Translations under genes and position numbers: made by a program | Notes under the pieces: generated by a model | The model's database searches: none | The model's input: only the letters and a program-made list of their open reading frames with translations | Told to the model about the DNA's origin: nothing | Assembly: GCA_937958785.1 (NCBI GenBank) | Contig: CALGMY010000137.1 | Coordinates: 1 to 40,352 of the forward strand | Length of the DNA: 40,352 bases | Direction of reading: 5' to 3' | DNA from: an uncultured Gammaproteobacteria bacterium | Lineage (GTDB): Bacteria > Pseudomonadota > Gammaproteobacteria > Steroidobacterales > GCA-2729495 | Shown here: piece after piece, positions 31,707 to 39,906 of the stretch | Layout: each line of letters starts with the position of its first letter | How positions within the stretch are numbered: the first letter of the stretch is position 1

Positions 31707-33524
31707 CTAGAGCCCGTACCAGCGGGGCAGCAACCAGCTGAAGGCGGCAACCATCAGCACCACCAGGGGCAGACCCGCCTTCAGGAAGTCTGCGAAGCGG
31801 TACCCGGCGGCACTCATCACGATGAGGTTGGTCTGGTAGGCCATCGGGGTGGCGAAGCACAGGTTGCAGCCGAACAGCACGGCCAGGGCGAAGGGCTCGG
31901 GCGGCGCGCCCAGGTCCGCGGCAATGGCGATGGCGATGGGCGTGCCGATGACGGCCGCGGCGTTGTTCGAGATGAAGTTGGTGAGCAGGGACATGAGCGC
32001 GATGATGCCCCCGAGCACCAGGCCAACGGGCAGGTCCCGGGCCACGACCTGCAGCAGCCCCGCGACCCAGGCGGCGCCACCCGTCACCGTGAGCGCCTTG
32101 CCGAGCGCCAGGCTGGCCGGGATCAGCAGGATCACTTCCGGGCTCACCGCCTTGCCCAGGTTCCGGGGCAGCACGCAGCCGGTCAGCAGCATGACGACCG
32201 CCCCCAGCACGGCGGCGATGGCAATCGGCATGATCCCGGTCGCCGCAGCAAGCACGACCCCGGCGATGATGGCGAGCGCCAGGAATGCCTTCGAGGTGCG
32301 TGGCACGCTGATCATGCCGTCCAGCGCCAGAAGATCGCCATCGCGCTTCGCCCGCTCGATGTCGGGCGTCGAACCCTGGAGCAGCAGGACATCCCCCGCG
32401 TGCAGGCGCCAGTCCCTGACATCAGGCGCCGTGGAGGGATTCTCGTCCCGGTGGATGCCGAGCAGCTGCAGCCCGTAGATGGCGCCGAAATAGAGCTGGC
32501 CGAGGGGGCGCCCGATCATCCCCGAGTCGCCCGACACGATCATCTCGACGAGATGATGCTCCTCCGCAGGCGAGGGATCGCGATGATCCGGCTCCTCCTC
32601 CATCGACAAGGTGCCCCCGAGCATGGCCTCGCAGTCCCTGAGCTGGTCGGCCGTGCCCCGGATGCGCAGTCGGAAGTCCGGGCCGACCACCGTCGTGGGC
32701 AGCTTGGCGACGGGCTGGCCGTCGGGGCGCACCAGGCCACGGACCGGGATCCGGCTGGCCCGTTCGAGGATCTCGGCCAGGGTCTTGCCCGCGGCGAAGG
32801 ACCCCGGAAGCACGCGCAACACGGCGTCGTATTCCCGGCTCGCGACGCGCTCGGCCGGCGTACCGGACCCGGCAAGGATCCGGGGCACGACCAGCCACAG
32901 GTAGAGGAACGCGGGGATGGCCGCCAGCGCGACCAGGGGCGTGAAGTCGAACACGCCGAACGGGCGGGCACCCAGGTCGGCCGCCAGGGACACCACCAGC
33001 AGGTTCGTCGAGGTGCCGATCGAGGTGGCCATGCCTCCGATCAGCACGGCGTAGTTCATCGGCATGAGGATCGGCGCCGCCGAGGACGACGTGCGGGCGG
33101 CCAGGCTCACGAGCAGCGGCGTCATGAAGACGACGATCGGGGTGTCGTTGAGCACGCCGCTCAGGGCCAGGCAGGCCACCAACACCACGAACAGGGCCAG
33201 CAGGGCGCTCCTCTGCCAGAGCGAGGACAGCAGCCGTGCGAGGGGCTCGAGCGCGCCGGTCACGACCAGGCCACGGCCGAGGATCATGAGGGCGCAGATC
33301 GCGACGAGGGCCGGGTGGCCGAAGCCGGCGAAGAACTCCGTCGCCGGCAGCACGGTGCCGTCAGGCTGGCGGTAGGGGAACAGGAAGAAGCCGGCGGCGA
33401 GGACGGCGATGACCGCGAGGCTGGTGACGACGATGGGAATGCGGTCGCGGGCGAAGATCACGAACACCGCGACGAGTCCCAGGAGCACCGCGATGCCGTG
33501 GGCACTTAGGGGCGCTACGGGCAT
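31707..33524 (-). CDS. SLC13-family (DASS) anion transporter with two RCK_C domains
   Basis: Inner-membrane transporter of 605 residues. Two sets of about five to six hydrophobic segments flank a central cytoplasmic region (about 215-400). That region holds two TrkA-C/RCK_C-like domains (EILERASRIPVRGLVRP and LGQLYFGAIYGLQLLGIHRD, then LHAGDVLLLQGS). DASS sodium/substrate motifs are SIGTSTNLLVVSL in the first half and NFISNNAAAVIGTPIAIAIA with TPMAYQTNLIVMSA in the second. Substrates in this family include sulphate, dicarboxylates and citrate; sulphate-type transporters often carry such domains, while the convergent isocitrate dehydrogenase hints weakly at TCA acids. TATGAT lies eight bases before the start. 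Confidence 0.85.
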   Translation of the reverse strand: MPVAPLSAHGIAVLLGLVAVFVIFARDRIPIVVTSLAVIAVLAAGFFLFPYRQPDGTVLPATEFFAGFGHPALVAICALMILGRGLVVTGALEPLARLLSSLWQRSALLALFVVLVACLALSGVLNDTPIVVFMTPLLVSLAARTSSSAAPILMPMNYAVLIGGMATSIGTSTNLLVVSLAADLGARPFGVFDFTPLVALAAIPAFLYLWLVVPRILAGSGTPAERVASREYDAVLRVLPGSFAAGKTLAEILERASRIPVRGLVRPDGQPVAKLPTTVVGPDFRLRIRGTADQLRDCEAMLGGTLSMEEEPDHRDPSPAEEHHLVEMIVSGDSGMIGRPLGQLYFGAIYGLQLLGIHRDENPSTAPDVRDWRLHAGDVLLLQGSTPDIERAKRDGDLLALDGMISVPRTSKAFLALAIIAGVVLAAATGIMPIAIAAVLGAVVMLLTGCVLPRNLGKAVSPEVILLIPASLALGKALTVTGGAAWVAGLLQVVARDLPVGLVLGGIIALMSLLTNFISNNAAAVIGTPIAIAIAADLGAPPEPFALAVLFGCNLCFATPMAYQTNLIVMSAAGYRFADFLKAGLPLVVLMVAAFSWLLPRWYGL

Positions 33525-33532
33525 GCGCCGGG

Positions 33533-33538
33533 ATCATA
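33533..33538 (-). promoter_or_regulatory. -10 box of the SLC13 gene
   Basis: TATGAT on the minus strand (five of six matches to TATAAT), eight bases before the ATG at 33524. This predicts a leaderless or nearly leaderless mRNA. It lies in the 50-base gap after otsA. Confidence 0.5.
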
Positions 33539-33574
33539 CACGGCGCACCCGGCGCCCGCCCCGCATCGTGCGGG

Positions 33575-35044
33575 TCAACCCGCGTGCAGGTGGTCAGGCG
33601 GCTGGGGAAAGGCCGACAGGTCCCGCATGATCGCTGCCCGCAGGAACGAGTCGAGCCACCAGTACACGTCGTGTCGCCGCACCTGGCGCCGCAGTGCACG
33701 CATGCGTCGCTGCCGGTCCGCCGGCCGCATGGTGCACGCCTGCTGGATCGCGTCGGCCACGTCACGGACCGCGTGGGGATTCACGAGCAGGGCCGCGTGG
33801 TGCATCTCCGCCGCGACACCCGCGAATTCCGACAGCACCAGCACCCCGCTCCGGCTGCAGGCGCAGTACTCCTTGGCGACCAGGTTCATGCCGTCCTTGA
33901 GCGGCGTGACCAGGGCCACGTCGGCGGCCCGGTAGTAGGCCAGCAGCTCGCCGGCCTCGAGCCGGCGGTAGAGATAGTGGATGGGCACCCAGCCGCCCGG
34001 GTGGGTGAAGCGCCCGTTGATCTCGCCCACCAGGTTCTCGATGCGCTGCTTGAGGCTCGCGTATTCGGGCAGGTCGTCGCGGCTCGGCACCTGTATCAGC
34101 GTCACGCGTTCGCGGAGTTCCGGGTAGCGGGTGAGCGCATCGGCGAAGGCCTCGAGCCGCTCGGGGATTCCCTTGGTGTAGTCGAGCCGGTCGACACCAA
34201 GCAGCAGCTGCCGGTCCGGCAACAGGTTCCGCAGGCCCCGGGCACGGCCGACCACGCCGGGTGCGGATGAACGGGTCGCCAGGTCCCGGAAGTCGACGCC
34301 GATCGGGAAGCGGCCGATGCGCACCTCCCGGCCCTCATGCAAGGCGCGGACCACGGGCTGGCCCCGCCCGCTCAGGGTCACGGCGGGGAGGAACTGGCGC
34401 AGGCAGTCGAGGAAGTTCCGCCGGTCCCGGGGCGTCTGGAAGCCCACCAGGTCGAAGGCGAGGAACGCCCGCAGGATCTGGTCCCGCCAGGGCAGGCGCA
34501 GGAACATGTCGGGCGCCGGGAAGGGGATGTGCAGGAAGAAGGCCAGCGGGGCCGTGACGCCGAGGTCGCGCACGCGCTCGCCGAGCCTGATCAGGTGGTA
34601 GTCGTGCACCCAGACGAGGTCGGCCCCCTCCGCCACCGCCGCTACCCGCTCTGCGTAGCGGTCGGTCACCGCCTCGTAGGCGTCCCAGTAGGCCGGCGCG
34701 AAGTTGCACCGGGCGAGCAGGTCGTGGAAGAGCGGCCAGATCACCTCGTTGGAGAAGCCGGCGTAGAAGCCCTGCTGCTCCTCGGCCGTCAGGAACACGG
34801 GCTCCAGCGTATAGCCGGCGCGGGTGCCCTCGGCCGCCAGTTCCGCCAGCAGGGCCGGGGTCGAGTGCCCGGTGCCGGGCCAGCCGATCCACGTGCCGCC
34901 CGCGTGGTTCAGCGCGGGCGTCAGGGCGGCGACCAGCCCGCCATCGCTGGGCCGGATGGTCGCGCGCCCATCGGGGCCCTGCCGGATGCTCACCGGCAGC
35001 CGGTTCGCGACCACCACGAGCCCGCCCTTGCGCTCGAGGGTCAT
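33575..35044 (-). CDS. otsA: Trehalose-6-phosphate synthase
   Basis: GT20 glycosyltransferase of 489 residues: UDP-glucose + glucose-6-phosphate to trehalose-6-phosphate. Diagnostic segments are VVVANRLPVS, SDGGLVAALTPAL, GTWIGWPG, VWVHDYHL, FFLHIPFPAPDMF, GVDRLDYTKGIPERLEAF, TPLKDGMNLVAKEYCA and LVLSEFAGVAAEM. It is the last gene of the five-gene operon. Its ATG overlaps the MscS stop (ATGA), so the synthase is translationally coupled to a mechanosensitive channel. Some OtsA use ADP- or GDP-glucose; the donor is not certain. Confidence 0.96.
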   Translation of the reverse strand: MTLERKGGLVVVANRLPVSIRQGPDGRATIRPSDGGLVAALTPALNHAGGTWIGWPGTGHSTPALLAELAAEGTRAGYTLEPVFLTAEEQQGFYAGFSNEVIWPLFHDLLARCNFAPAYWDAYEAVTDRYAERVAAVAEGADLVWVHDYHLIRLGERVRDLGVTAPLAFFLHIPFPAPDMFLRLPWRDQILRAFLAFDLVGFQTPRDRRNFLDCLRQFLPAVTLSGRGQPVVRALHEGREVRIGRFPIGVDFRDLATRSSAPGVVGRARGLRNLLPDRQLLLGVDRLDYTKGIPERLEAFADALTRYPELRERVTLIQVPSRDDLPEYASLKQRIENLVGEINGRFTHPGGWVPIHYLYRRLEAGELLAYYRAADVALVTPLKDGMNLVAKEYCACSRSGVLVLSEFAGVAAEMHHAALLVNPHAVRDVADAIQQACTMRPADRQRRMRALRRQVRRHDVYWWLDSFLRAAIMRDLSAFPQPPDHLHAG

Positions 35045-36102
35045 TGACTGTCCGCCGCCGGAACGTCGCCGGCCAGGAAGAGGGTCTGGGTGGGATAGGC
35101 AAATTCGATGCCCTCGGCGGCGAACCGCTGCACCAGCGCGAGGCCGATGGCCTGCTGGATGTCCATGTGCACGTTGAAATCAGCGTCCAGCACGAAGTAC
35201 ACGGCCTCGAAATCCAGTGACGAGGCACCAAAGCCGCTGAAGTGGGCGCGGTCGAACCGCGTACGGTCCTGGGCGGTGATGGCCTCGCGGACCATGCCCG
35301 GGATCTGCCGGAGGACCGGCTCCGCGGTCTGGTAGATGACCCCGAACTTCAGTACGACCCGCCGCTCCTGCATGCGCTTGTAGTTGCGGATCCTGCTCGA
35401 CAGCAGGTCACCGTTGGCCAGGATGATCTGCTCGCCCGACAGGCTGCGCAGCTGGGTGGTCTTGAGGCCGATGCGCTCGACCGTGCCCATGAAATCGCCA
35501 ATCACCACGAAGTCGCCATGCACCACCGGTTTGTCCAGGGCGATGGCCAGGGAGGCGAAGAGGTCCCCGAGGATGTTCTGCAAGGCCAGGGCGACGGCGA
35601 TGCCACCGACTCCGAGGCCCGCCACGATGGCGGTGACATCGAAGCCCAGGTTGTCGAGCAGGAGCAGGACGAGCAGTGACCAGAACGCCAGGCGAACGAG
35701 AAACGCAATGGCGGACGCGGTGGTTACCACGCTGCCGGTGCCGCTGGACACCACCCGGCCCATGACGACCCCGATGGCCGTGTGACCCCAGATCGCGACC
35801 TGCAGCAGGAAGACGACGACCGTGACCTTGCTGACGACCCTGGCCGCTTCGGCGGGCAGCGCCGCGAACGTCAGGCCGGCAATCAGGGCCACCGCGACGA
35901 TGAACCAGGTGCGGGTGGCCAGCAGGACGGCTACCAGCACATCGTCCGAGTAGCGTTCCGTACCACGGGCCCAGGCTGCCAGCCGCCGGCCCGCCACCCG
36001 CCGCACCAGCAGCAGGCCGCCCGCGACCAGCACGAACACCAGCGCCGCGATGGCCGCCTGCACCATCAGCGCCGGGGTGATCAGTGCCAGCAGTTCGTCC
36101 AT
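35041..36102 (-). CDS. Mechanosensitive channel, MscS family
   Basis: Inner-membrane channel of 353 residues that would open on membrane tension and release solutes on hypo-osmotic shock. There are four to five hydrophobic segments. The last is the pore-lining helix GLGVGGIAVALALQNILGD with the glycine/alanine packing of MscS TM3, followed by the beta-domain KPVVHGDFVVIGDFMGTVERIGLKTTQLRS and GEQIILANGDLLSSRIRNY. The C-terminal alpha/beta part has FSGFGASSLDFEAVYFVLDADFNVHMD. It lies between otsB (one-base overlap, TGATG) and otsA (four-base overlap), so it is made together with the trehalose enzymes. Specificity for trehalose efflux is an inference. Confidence 0.93.
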   Translation of the reverse strand: MDELLALITPALMVQAAIAALVFVLVAGGLLLVRRVAGRRLAAWARGTERYSDDVLVAVLLATRTWFIVAVALIAGLTFAALPAEAARVVSKVTVVVFLLQVAIWGHTAIGVVMGRVVSSGTGSVVTTASAIAFLVRLAFWSLLVLLLLDNLGFDVTAIVAGLGVGGIAVALALQNILGDLFASLAIALDKPVVHGDFVVIGDFMGTVERIGLKTTQLRSLSGEQIILANGDLLSSRIRNYKRMQERRVVLKFGVIYQTAEPVLRQIPGMVREAITAQDRTRFDRAHFSGFGASSLDFEAVYFVLDADFNVHMDIQQAIGLALVQRFAAEGIEFAYPTQTLFLAGDVPAADSQ

Positions 36103-36899
36103 CAGCGTGCCGGCTCGAGGCTGGCGTACCAGCCCGTGAGGAAGTCGAGCAGCTCCGCGGGCGGGCGCAGCCAGGCGCCCGCGGCGGTGGGCCGGAACTC
36201 CCGCCGCACCAGGATGCCGAGCCCCCGGTCCCGGATGGCCACGAAGGCGTCTTCGTCCGTGCGGTCATCACCGAGGAAGGCCATGGGCACCTCGGCGCCG
36301 CTCTCCGCCTGCAGGGTCGTGACGGCATCGGCCTTGCTGGGGCCCGGGGCGGACAGCTCGATGCCGCCGTCGAAGTCGAGCCAGCGCAGTCCGCCATAGG
36401 CTGGCAGGGACGCGTAGCGGTACAGCACGAGCCGGCGGATGGCCGGCACCTGGTCCTCCGGCAGCCCGCGCCAGTGGAAGGCCAGGGAGCCGGGCTTGCG
36501 CTCCGTGCGGCCGCCGAGCGCCTCCACTTCGCCGGCCCACTCATCGGCGGCGAGCAGTGCCCGCAGGGCCGTCTCCTCGAGGGGCTGGATCCGGTAGGTG
36601 CCATCCGGCAGCCGCCGTTCCCGGCCGTGCCCACCCCACAGTTCGAGGGGCAACGAGGTGGGTAGCTGGGGCAGCCCGTCGGCGACGGAGCGCCCGGTCA
36701 CGACGACGATGCGGGTGGCCCCCTGCTGGATCAGTGCGTCGAGCGCCGCCGGTACCCCGGGATACGGTCGGGTGCTGGCCGGGTCCGCCGTGAACGGCGC
36801 CAGCGTGCCGTCGAAGTCCAGCAGCAGCACGCCGCGCCCGGTGGCGCGCAGGCGACGCAACACGTCGCGGGTGCCCTCGTTTCCCTGCAACAGCGCCAT
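36102..36899 (-). CDS. otsB: Trehalose-6-phosphate phosphatase
   Basis: HAD-superfamily phosphatase of 265 residues that converts the OtsA product to free trehalose. Motif I is LLLDFDGTLAPF, with nucleophile D28 and acid D30. Motif II lies in RIVVVTGRS, and GGHGRERR follows. The lysine motif is PSKADAV, and the acidic metal motif is FLGDDRTDEDAF. The ATG at 36899 is preferred because GGAG stands five bases before it; a GTG two codons upstream is too close to that site. It follows the TreT-like gene by 12 bases and overlaps the MscS gene by one base. Confidence 0.94.
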   Translation of the reverse strand: MALLQGNEGTRDVLRRLRATGRGVLLLDFDGTLAPFTADPASTRPYPGVPAALDALIQQGATRIVVVTGRSVADGLPQLPTSLPLELWGGHGRERRLPDGTYRIQPLEETALRALLAADEWAGEVEALGGRTERKPGSLAFHWRGLPEDQVPAIRRLVLYRYASLPAYGGLRWLDFDGGIELSAPGPSKADAVTTLQAESGAEVPMAFLGDDRTDEDAFVAIRDRGLGILVRREFRPTAAGAWLRPPAELLDFLTGWYASLEPAR

Positions 36900-36911
36900 G
36901 CCCACTCCGGC

Positions 36912-38153
36912 TCAGTCCAGCTCGAGCCGGTCGGTGGCGGCCCGCACCAGGCCGAGCATCACCGTGAGGTACTCCCGGAGCTGGCGGGTGATCAGGAAAT
37001 TCTGGTGGACGTGCTCCCGGCCCCGTTGCCCCATCGCCTGCAACCGGTCCCGGTGGCGCAGCAGGTAGCGGATCCGGAGCGCGGCTCCCTCCGGGGAATT
37101 CACGAGGAAGCCCGTCTGGTGGTTCACCACCTGCAGGCGGATGCCGCCCGTATTGCCGCCGATCACGGCCTTCGACTTCCACAGGGCTTCCGCCACCGTC
37201 AGGCCAAAGCCCTCGCGGGTGGACTTCTGCAGCACCACGTCCGCCGCCCGCTGCAAGGCGTTGATCACGCGGTGGGCATCCGGGGGCAACGACAGCACGC
37301 GGATGTCGGGGTCGCCGGCCGCGGCGGCCATCACCTCCTCCTGGACCGCGGCCCCTTCGGGATCGTCGGCGGCGCCGCCGCCCGCCAGCACCAGCTGCAG
37401 TCCCGGTATGAAGGGCCGGGCCAGGCGGAAGGCCGCGATCAGCCCCACCGGGTCCTTGAAGCGGTCGAAGCGCGAGACCTGCACGAGCAGCGGCCGCCCC
37501 CGGTCCAGCCGATGTTCGGCGCAGACGGCATCGATCTCGTCCTCGCCAAGGTCGACGTTCTTCACCGCCAGCGGGTCGATGCTGGGCGGAATGAGGTAGC
37601 AGGGCTGCGGCAGCTCCTGGGCAAAGTCGGGCAGCGAGAAGATGCAGGCGTCGTAGCCCTGGACCAGGGGTCGCAGGAAGCGCCACACGGGCCGGTGGGG
37701 ATGTCCCGCGTCGATGTGGCAGCGCCAGATCCACTTGCCACGGCGCGCCGGGAGGGCGGCGAGGAGCCCGGCCGGCTGGGGATCGTGGATGAAGACGATA
37801 TCGGCCTCCTCCAGCGTGCTCCGCAGGCGCTCGGCGTTCTCGAGGGTCACCCGCCGGTATTCGGCGAGCAGCGCCTCGGGCAGCACCACCTGCTGCCCCT
37901 GGATGCCGTTGTGGAACAGCTTCGTCACCTGGAAGAAGCCCGGTGATCCTTCGACCACCTCCCAGCTCGTCCGCAGCCCCAGCTCCTCCATGAGCGGCAC
38001 CAGCGTCGCCAGGATCTCCGCGACGCCGCCGCCCTGACGGGTGGAATTGACATGCACCACCCGCAGCCCGCGCATGGGCCGCGCCAGCAGCTCCAGCTGG
38101 CGCACCACGTCGCTGCCCGCGATGTTTCCGTACTGCTCGAGCGTGGTCGCCAC
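36912..38153 (-). CDS. treT: TreT-like trehalose synthase, GT4 glycosyltransferase
   Basis: GT4 glycosyltransferase of 413 residues, similar to TreT (trehalose glycosyltransferring synthase), which makes trehalose reversibly from NDP-glucose and glucose. Features are VVHVNSTRQGGGVAEILATLVPLMEELG at the N-terminus, FIHDPQPAGLL, WRCHIDAGHPHRPVWRFL, SIDPLAVKN, VQVSRFDRFKDPVGLI and the donor-site block STREGFGLTVAEALWKSKAVIGG. GTG at 38153 is chosen: it follows AGGAAGG and lies four bases past the upstream stop. Most TreT genes occur in archaea and thermophiles, and it is odd beside a complete otsAB pair. Other alpha-glucosyl acceptors remain possible. Confidence 0.8.
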   Translation of the reverse strand: MATTLEQYGNIAGSDVVRQLELLARPMRGLRVVHVNSTRQGGGVAEILATLVPLMEELGLRTSWEVVEGSPGFFQVTKLFHNGIQGQQVVLPEALLAEYRRVTLENAERLRSTLEEADIVFIHDPQPAGLLAALPARRGKWIWRCHIDAGHPHRPVWRFLRPLVQGYDACIFSLPDFAQELPQPCYLIPPSIDPLAVKNVDLGEDEIDAVCAEHRLDRGRPLLVQVSRFDRFKDPVGLIAAFRLARPFIPGLQLVLAGGGAADDPEGAAVQEEVMAAAAGDPDIRVLSLPPDAHRVINALQRAADVVLQKSTREGFGLTVAEALWKSKAVIGGNTGGIRLQVVNHQTGFLVNSPEGAALRIRYLLRHRDRLQAMGQRGREHVHQNFLITRQLREYLTVMLGLVRAATDRLELD

Positions 38154-38157
38154 GGGC

Positions 38158-38808
38158 CTAGCCTTCCTCCGCAAAGAACCGGGCCGCCGCCACGCTCAGC
38201 TGCTCCCGCAGCTCGGCCAGGTTGGAAAAATAGGGATCGATGCCCCCCAGCCGGTCGGCCAGGCCCTGGTAGCGGGCGCCGAGGCCCTCGGCCCAGGCCC
38301 GGAAGTCGTCCTTGCGGACCGGCTCGCGGCGACGAGCGTCGATGACGTGGTAATAGATCGAGCCCAGCGAGAGCGCGGAGATGGCCTGGGGCAGCACCTC
38401 CGGCCGCGTGATCACCTGGCCGGTATCGAACACCACCGTCTGGCAGCGGCGGAAGTGGAACTGGCGGTCGGGCCGGGTGTAGACCGGCACCGCCTCCTGG
38501 AGATGGTTGTCGATGACGTCCACCACCTCCTCCCGCAGCCGCTCGAGGTCCGTGAAGTCCGCCGGGTCGATGACGGCCAGGCGCTCGGCGAGCAGCTCGT
38601 CGTGCAGGCAGTGCTGGGCCCAGCTGGCGAAGTCGCTGTGGTACTCCGGGTCGTCGAACCGCGGCCGCAGCAACCGGCCCCAGAAGTGGAAGTACAGGCT
38701 CTCCTGGGGCACCGCGCGGATGCCATCCCGCAGCTCGGGCAGGCTGCTGGCGCGGCGCCCGGTGGCGATGGAGACGAGTGCGCAGTCCTTGATGGCGAGG
38801 CCGGCCAT
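38158..38808 (-). CDS. DUF5752-family protein, trehalose operon
   Basis: Cytoplasmic protein of 216 residues, matching from memory the DUF5752 family that occurs beside TreT-type genes. Conserved-looking blocks are ALVSIATGRRASSLPELRDG, SLYFHFWGRLLRPRFDDPEY, NDFASW-like DFASWAQHCLHDELLAERLAV, YTRPDRQFHFRRCQTVVFDT and GSIYYHVIDARRREPVRKDDF. Repeated His/Phe-His motifs suggest a metal or ligand site, but no activity is known. The ATG at 38808 begins the conserved part; a TTG 21 bases upstream is less likely. It is the first gene of the operon and faces the LysR regulator across a 161-base region with two dyads. Confidence 0.75.
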   Translation of the reverse strand: MAGLAIKDCALVSIATGRRASSLPELRDGIRAVPQESLYFHFWGRLLRPRFDDPEYHSDFASWAQHCLHDELLAERLAVIDPADFTDLERLREEVVDVIDNHLQEAVPVYTRPDRQFHFRRCQTVVFDTGQVITRPEVLPQAISALSLGSIYYHVIDARRREPVRKDDFRAWAEGLGARYQGLADRLGGIDPYFSNLAELREQLSVAAARFFAEEG

Positions 38809-38853
38809 GTCAGCCCGGCCCGCAATCAATGCCGCCCGTCACGTGGTTGTGCT

Positions 38854-38875
38854 GTTGCAAGCATGACACTGCAAC
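38854..38875. promoter_or_regulatory. Inverted repeat GTTGCA-N10-TGCAAC upstream of the trehalose operon
   Basis: Six-base perfect arms separated by ten bases, 46 bases before the DUF5752 start. A TTGCAG in it, read on the minus strand with a 17-base spacer to a weak CACAAC, could be the operon promoter. It may be a second regulator site. Confidence 0.45.
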
Positions 38876-38895
38876 GACGATACCGATCGGGGAGA

Positions 38896-38910
38896 ATGCC
38901 TCCTAGGCAT
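38896..38910. promoter_or_regulatory. LysR-type box (T-N11-A) in the divergent region
   Basis: ATGCCT-CCT-AGGCAT, a perfect dyad whose inner T and A are separated by 11 bases, the consensus form of LysR-family binding sites. It lies 59 bases before the LysR gene and 87 bases before the trehalose operon, the normal place for an autoregulated divergent LysR site. Confidence 0.65.
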
Positions 38911-38969
38911 GTCCGGTTACATCTCCTGTAGGAAAACCCAACACGAGGCCGGGCCGGAGGAGCGCGCAC

Positions 38970-39890
38970 ATGAAGAATCTGGGCATGGTCAACTTCCGCC
39001 ACCTGTACCAGTTCTGGGTGGTGGCCCGGGAAGGCAGCCTGGTCGGCGCCAGCCGGCGCCTCGGGCTCAGCCACTCGACGATCAGCGTCCAGCTGCAGAT
39101 GCTCGAGCAGGCCCTCGGGGGGAAGCTCATGCTGCGGCGGCCGCGCGGCGTGCGCCTGACGCCCCTCGGCGAGACCATCCAGGGCTATTGCAACGAGATC
39201 TTCCGGCTGGGAGCGGAGATCACGGAGCTGGCAGGCACCCGCAAGGGACGTGCGGGCCGCCTGCGCATCGGCGCCCTGCCCTCCGTGTCCCGAAACCTGC
39301 TGCACGACGCGGTGCGGCCGGCGATGGGCCCCGAGCCCGGCGTGCGGCTCGAAGTCGTCACGGGAGACCTGACCAGGATCTGCAACGAACTGATCAGCGG
39401 ACGCCTGCATGCGGCGGTGAGCGACCGGCTGCCGACCAGGCCGGTGGACTCACCGCTCCATGCGCGCATCCTGCTGGAGAGCCGGGTGGGGTTCTTCGGC
39501 ACGCGGCGCCTCGCGGAGCGCCACCGGGAGCGGTTTCCCGCGGCACTGGACGGGGCGCCCGTGCTGATGCCCGGCGAGGGCTCGCCCCTGCGGGACAACC
39601 TCGCGGCCTGGTTCGCGGCGGAGGGGCTACGGCCCCGCATCGTCGGAGAATTCGACGACGCGCCGACGGCGAAGTACTTCGCTAGCGGTGGCCAGGGCCT
39701 GGTCCCGCTGCGCCGCGCGGAGGCGGAGGACGCCCAGCGACGCCACGGCCTGCACCGGGTGGGGCTCGTACCGGGCCTCAAGGACCGGCTCTACCTGCTC
39801 ACGCTGGGCCGGCGGACGCGCCATGCCCGGGTGCAGCGGATCATCGATGCGGGTCGCGCCCCGGACGCCCCCGTCCCGCACACGGCTTGA
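38970..39890 (+). CDS. LysR-family regulator, NhaR-like
   Basis: Transcription factor of 306 residues. The N-terminal winged helix reads MVNFRHLYQFWVVAREGSLVGASRRLGLSHST (given here in parts: MVNFRHLYQFW, EGSLVGASRRL, HSTISVQLQMLEQALGGKL), and the LYxFWxVxxEGS pattern is that of NhaR, which answers Na+ and osmotic stress in E. coli. The effector domain spans about 92-295. GGAGGAG precedes the ATG. It is divergent from the trehalose operon, with a T-N11-A dyad between them, so it is the best candidate regulator of the operon and of itself. The effector is unknown, and other non-NhaR LysR subfamilies cannot be excluded. Confidence 0.88.
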   Translation: MKNLGMVNFRHLYQFWVVAREGSLVGASRRLGLSHSTISVQLQMLEQALGGKLMLRRPRGVRLTPLGETIQGYCNEIFRLGAEITELAGTRKGRAGRLRIGALPSVSRNLLHDAVRPAMGPEPGVRLEVVTGDLTRICNELISGRLHAAVSDRLPTRPVDSPLHARILLESRVGFFGTRRLAERHRERFPAALDGAPVLMPGEGSPLRDNLAAWFAAEGLRPRIVGEFDDAPTAKYFASGGQGLVPLRRAEAEDAQRRHGLHRVGLVPGLKDRLYLLTLGRRTRHARVQRIIDAGRAPDAPVPHTA

Positions 39891-39906
39891 ACCCGCCGGC
39901 AGCGCG

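Noticed and set aside
31605..33509. Plus-strand open frame of 634 codons opposite the SLC13 transporter
   Set aside because: Gln/His/Arg/Gly-rich antisense shadow; the minus strand encodes a clear transporter.
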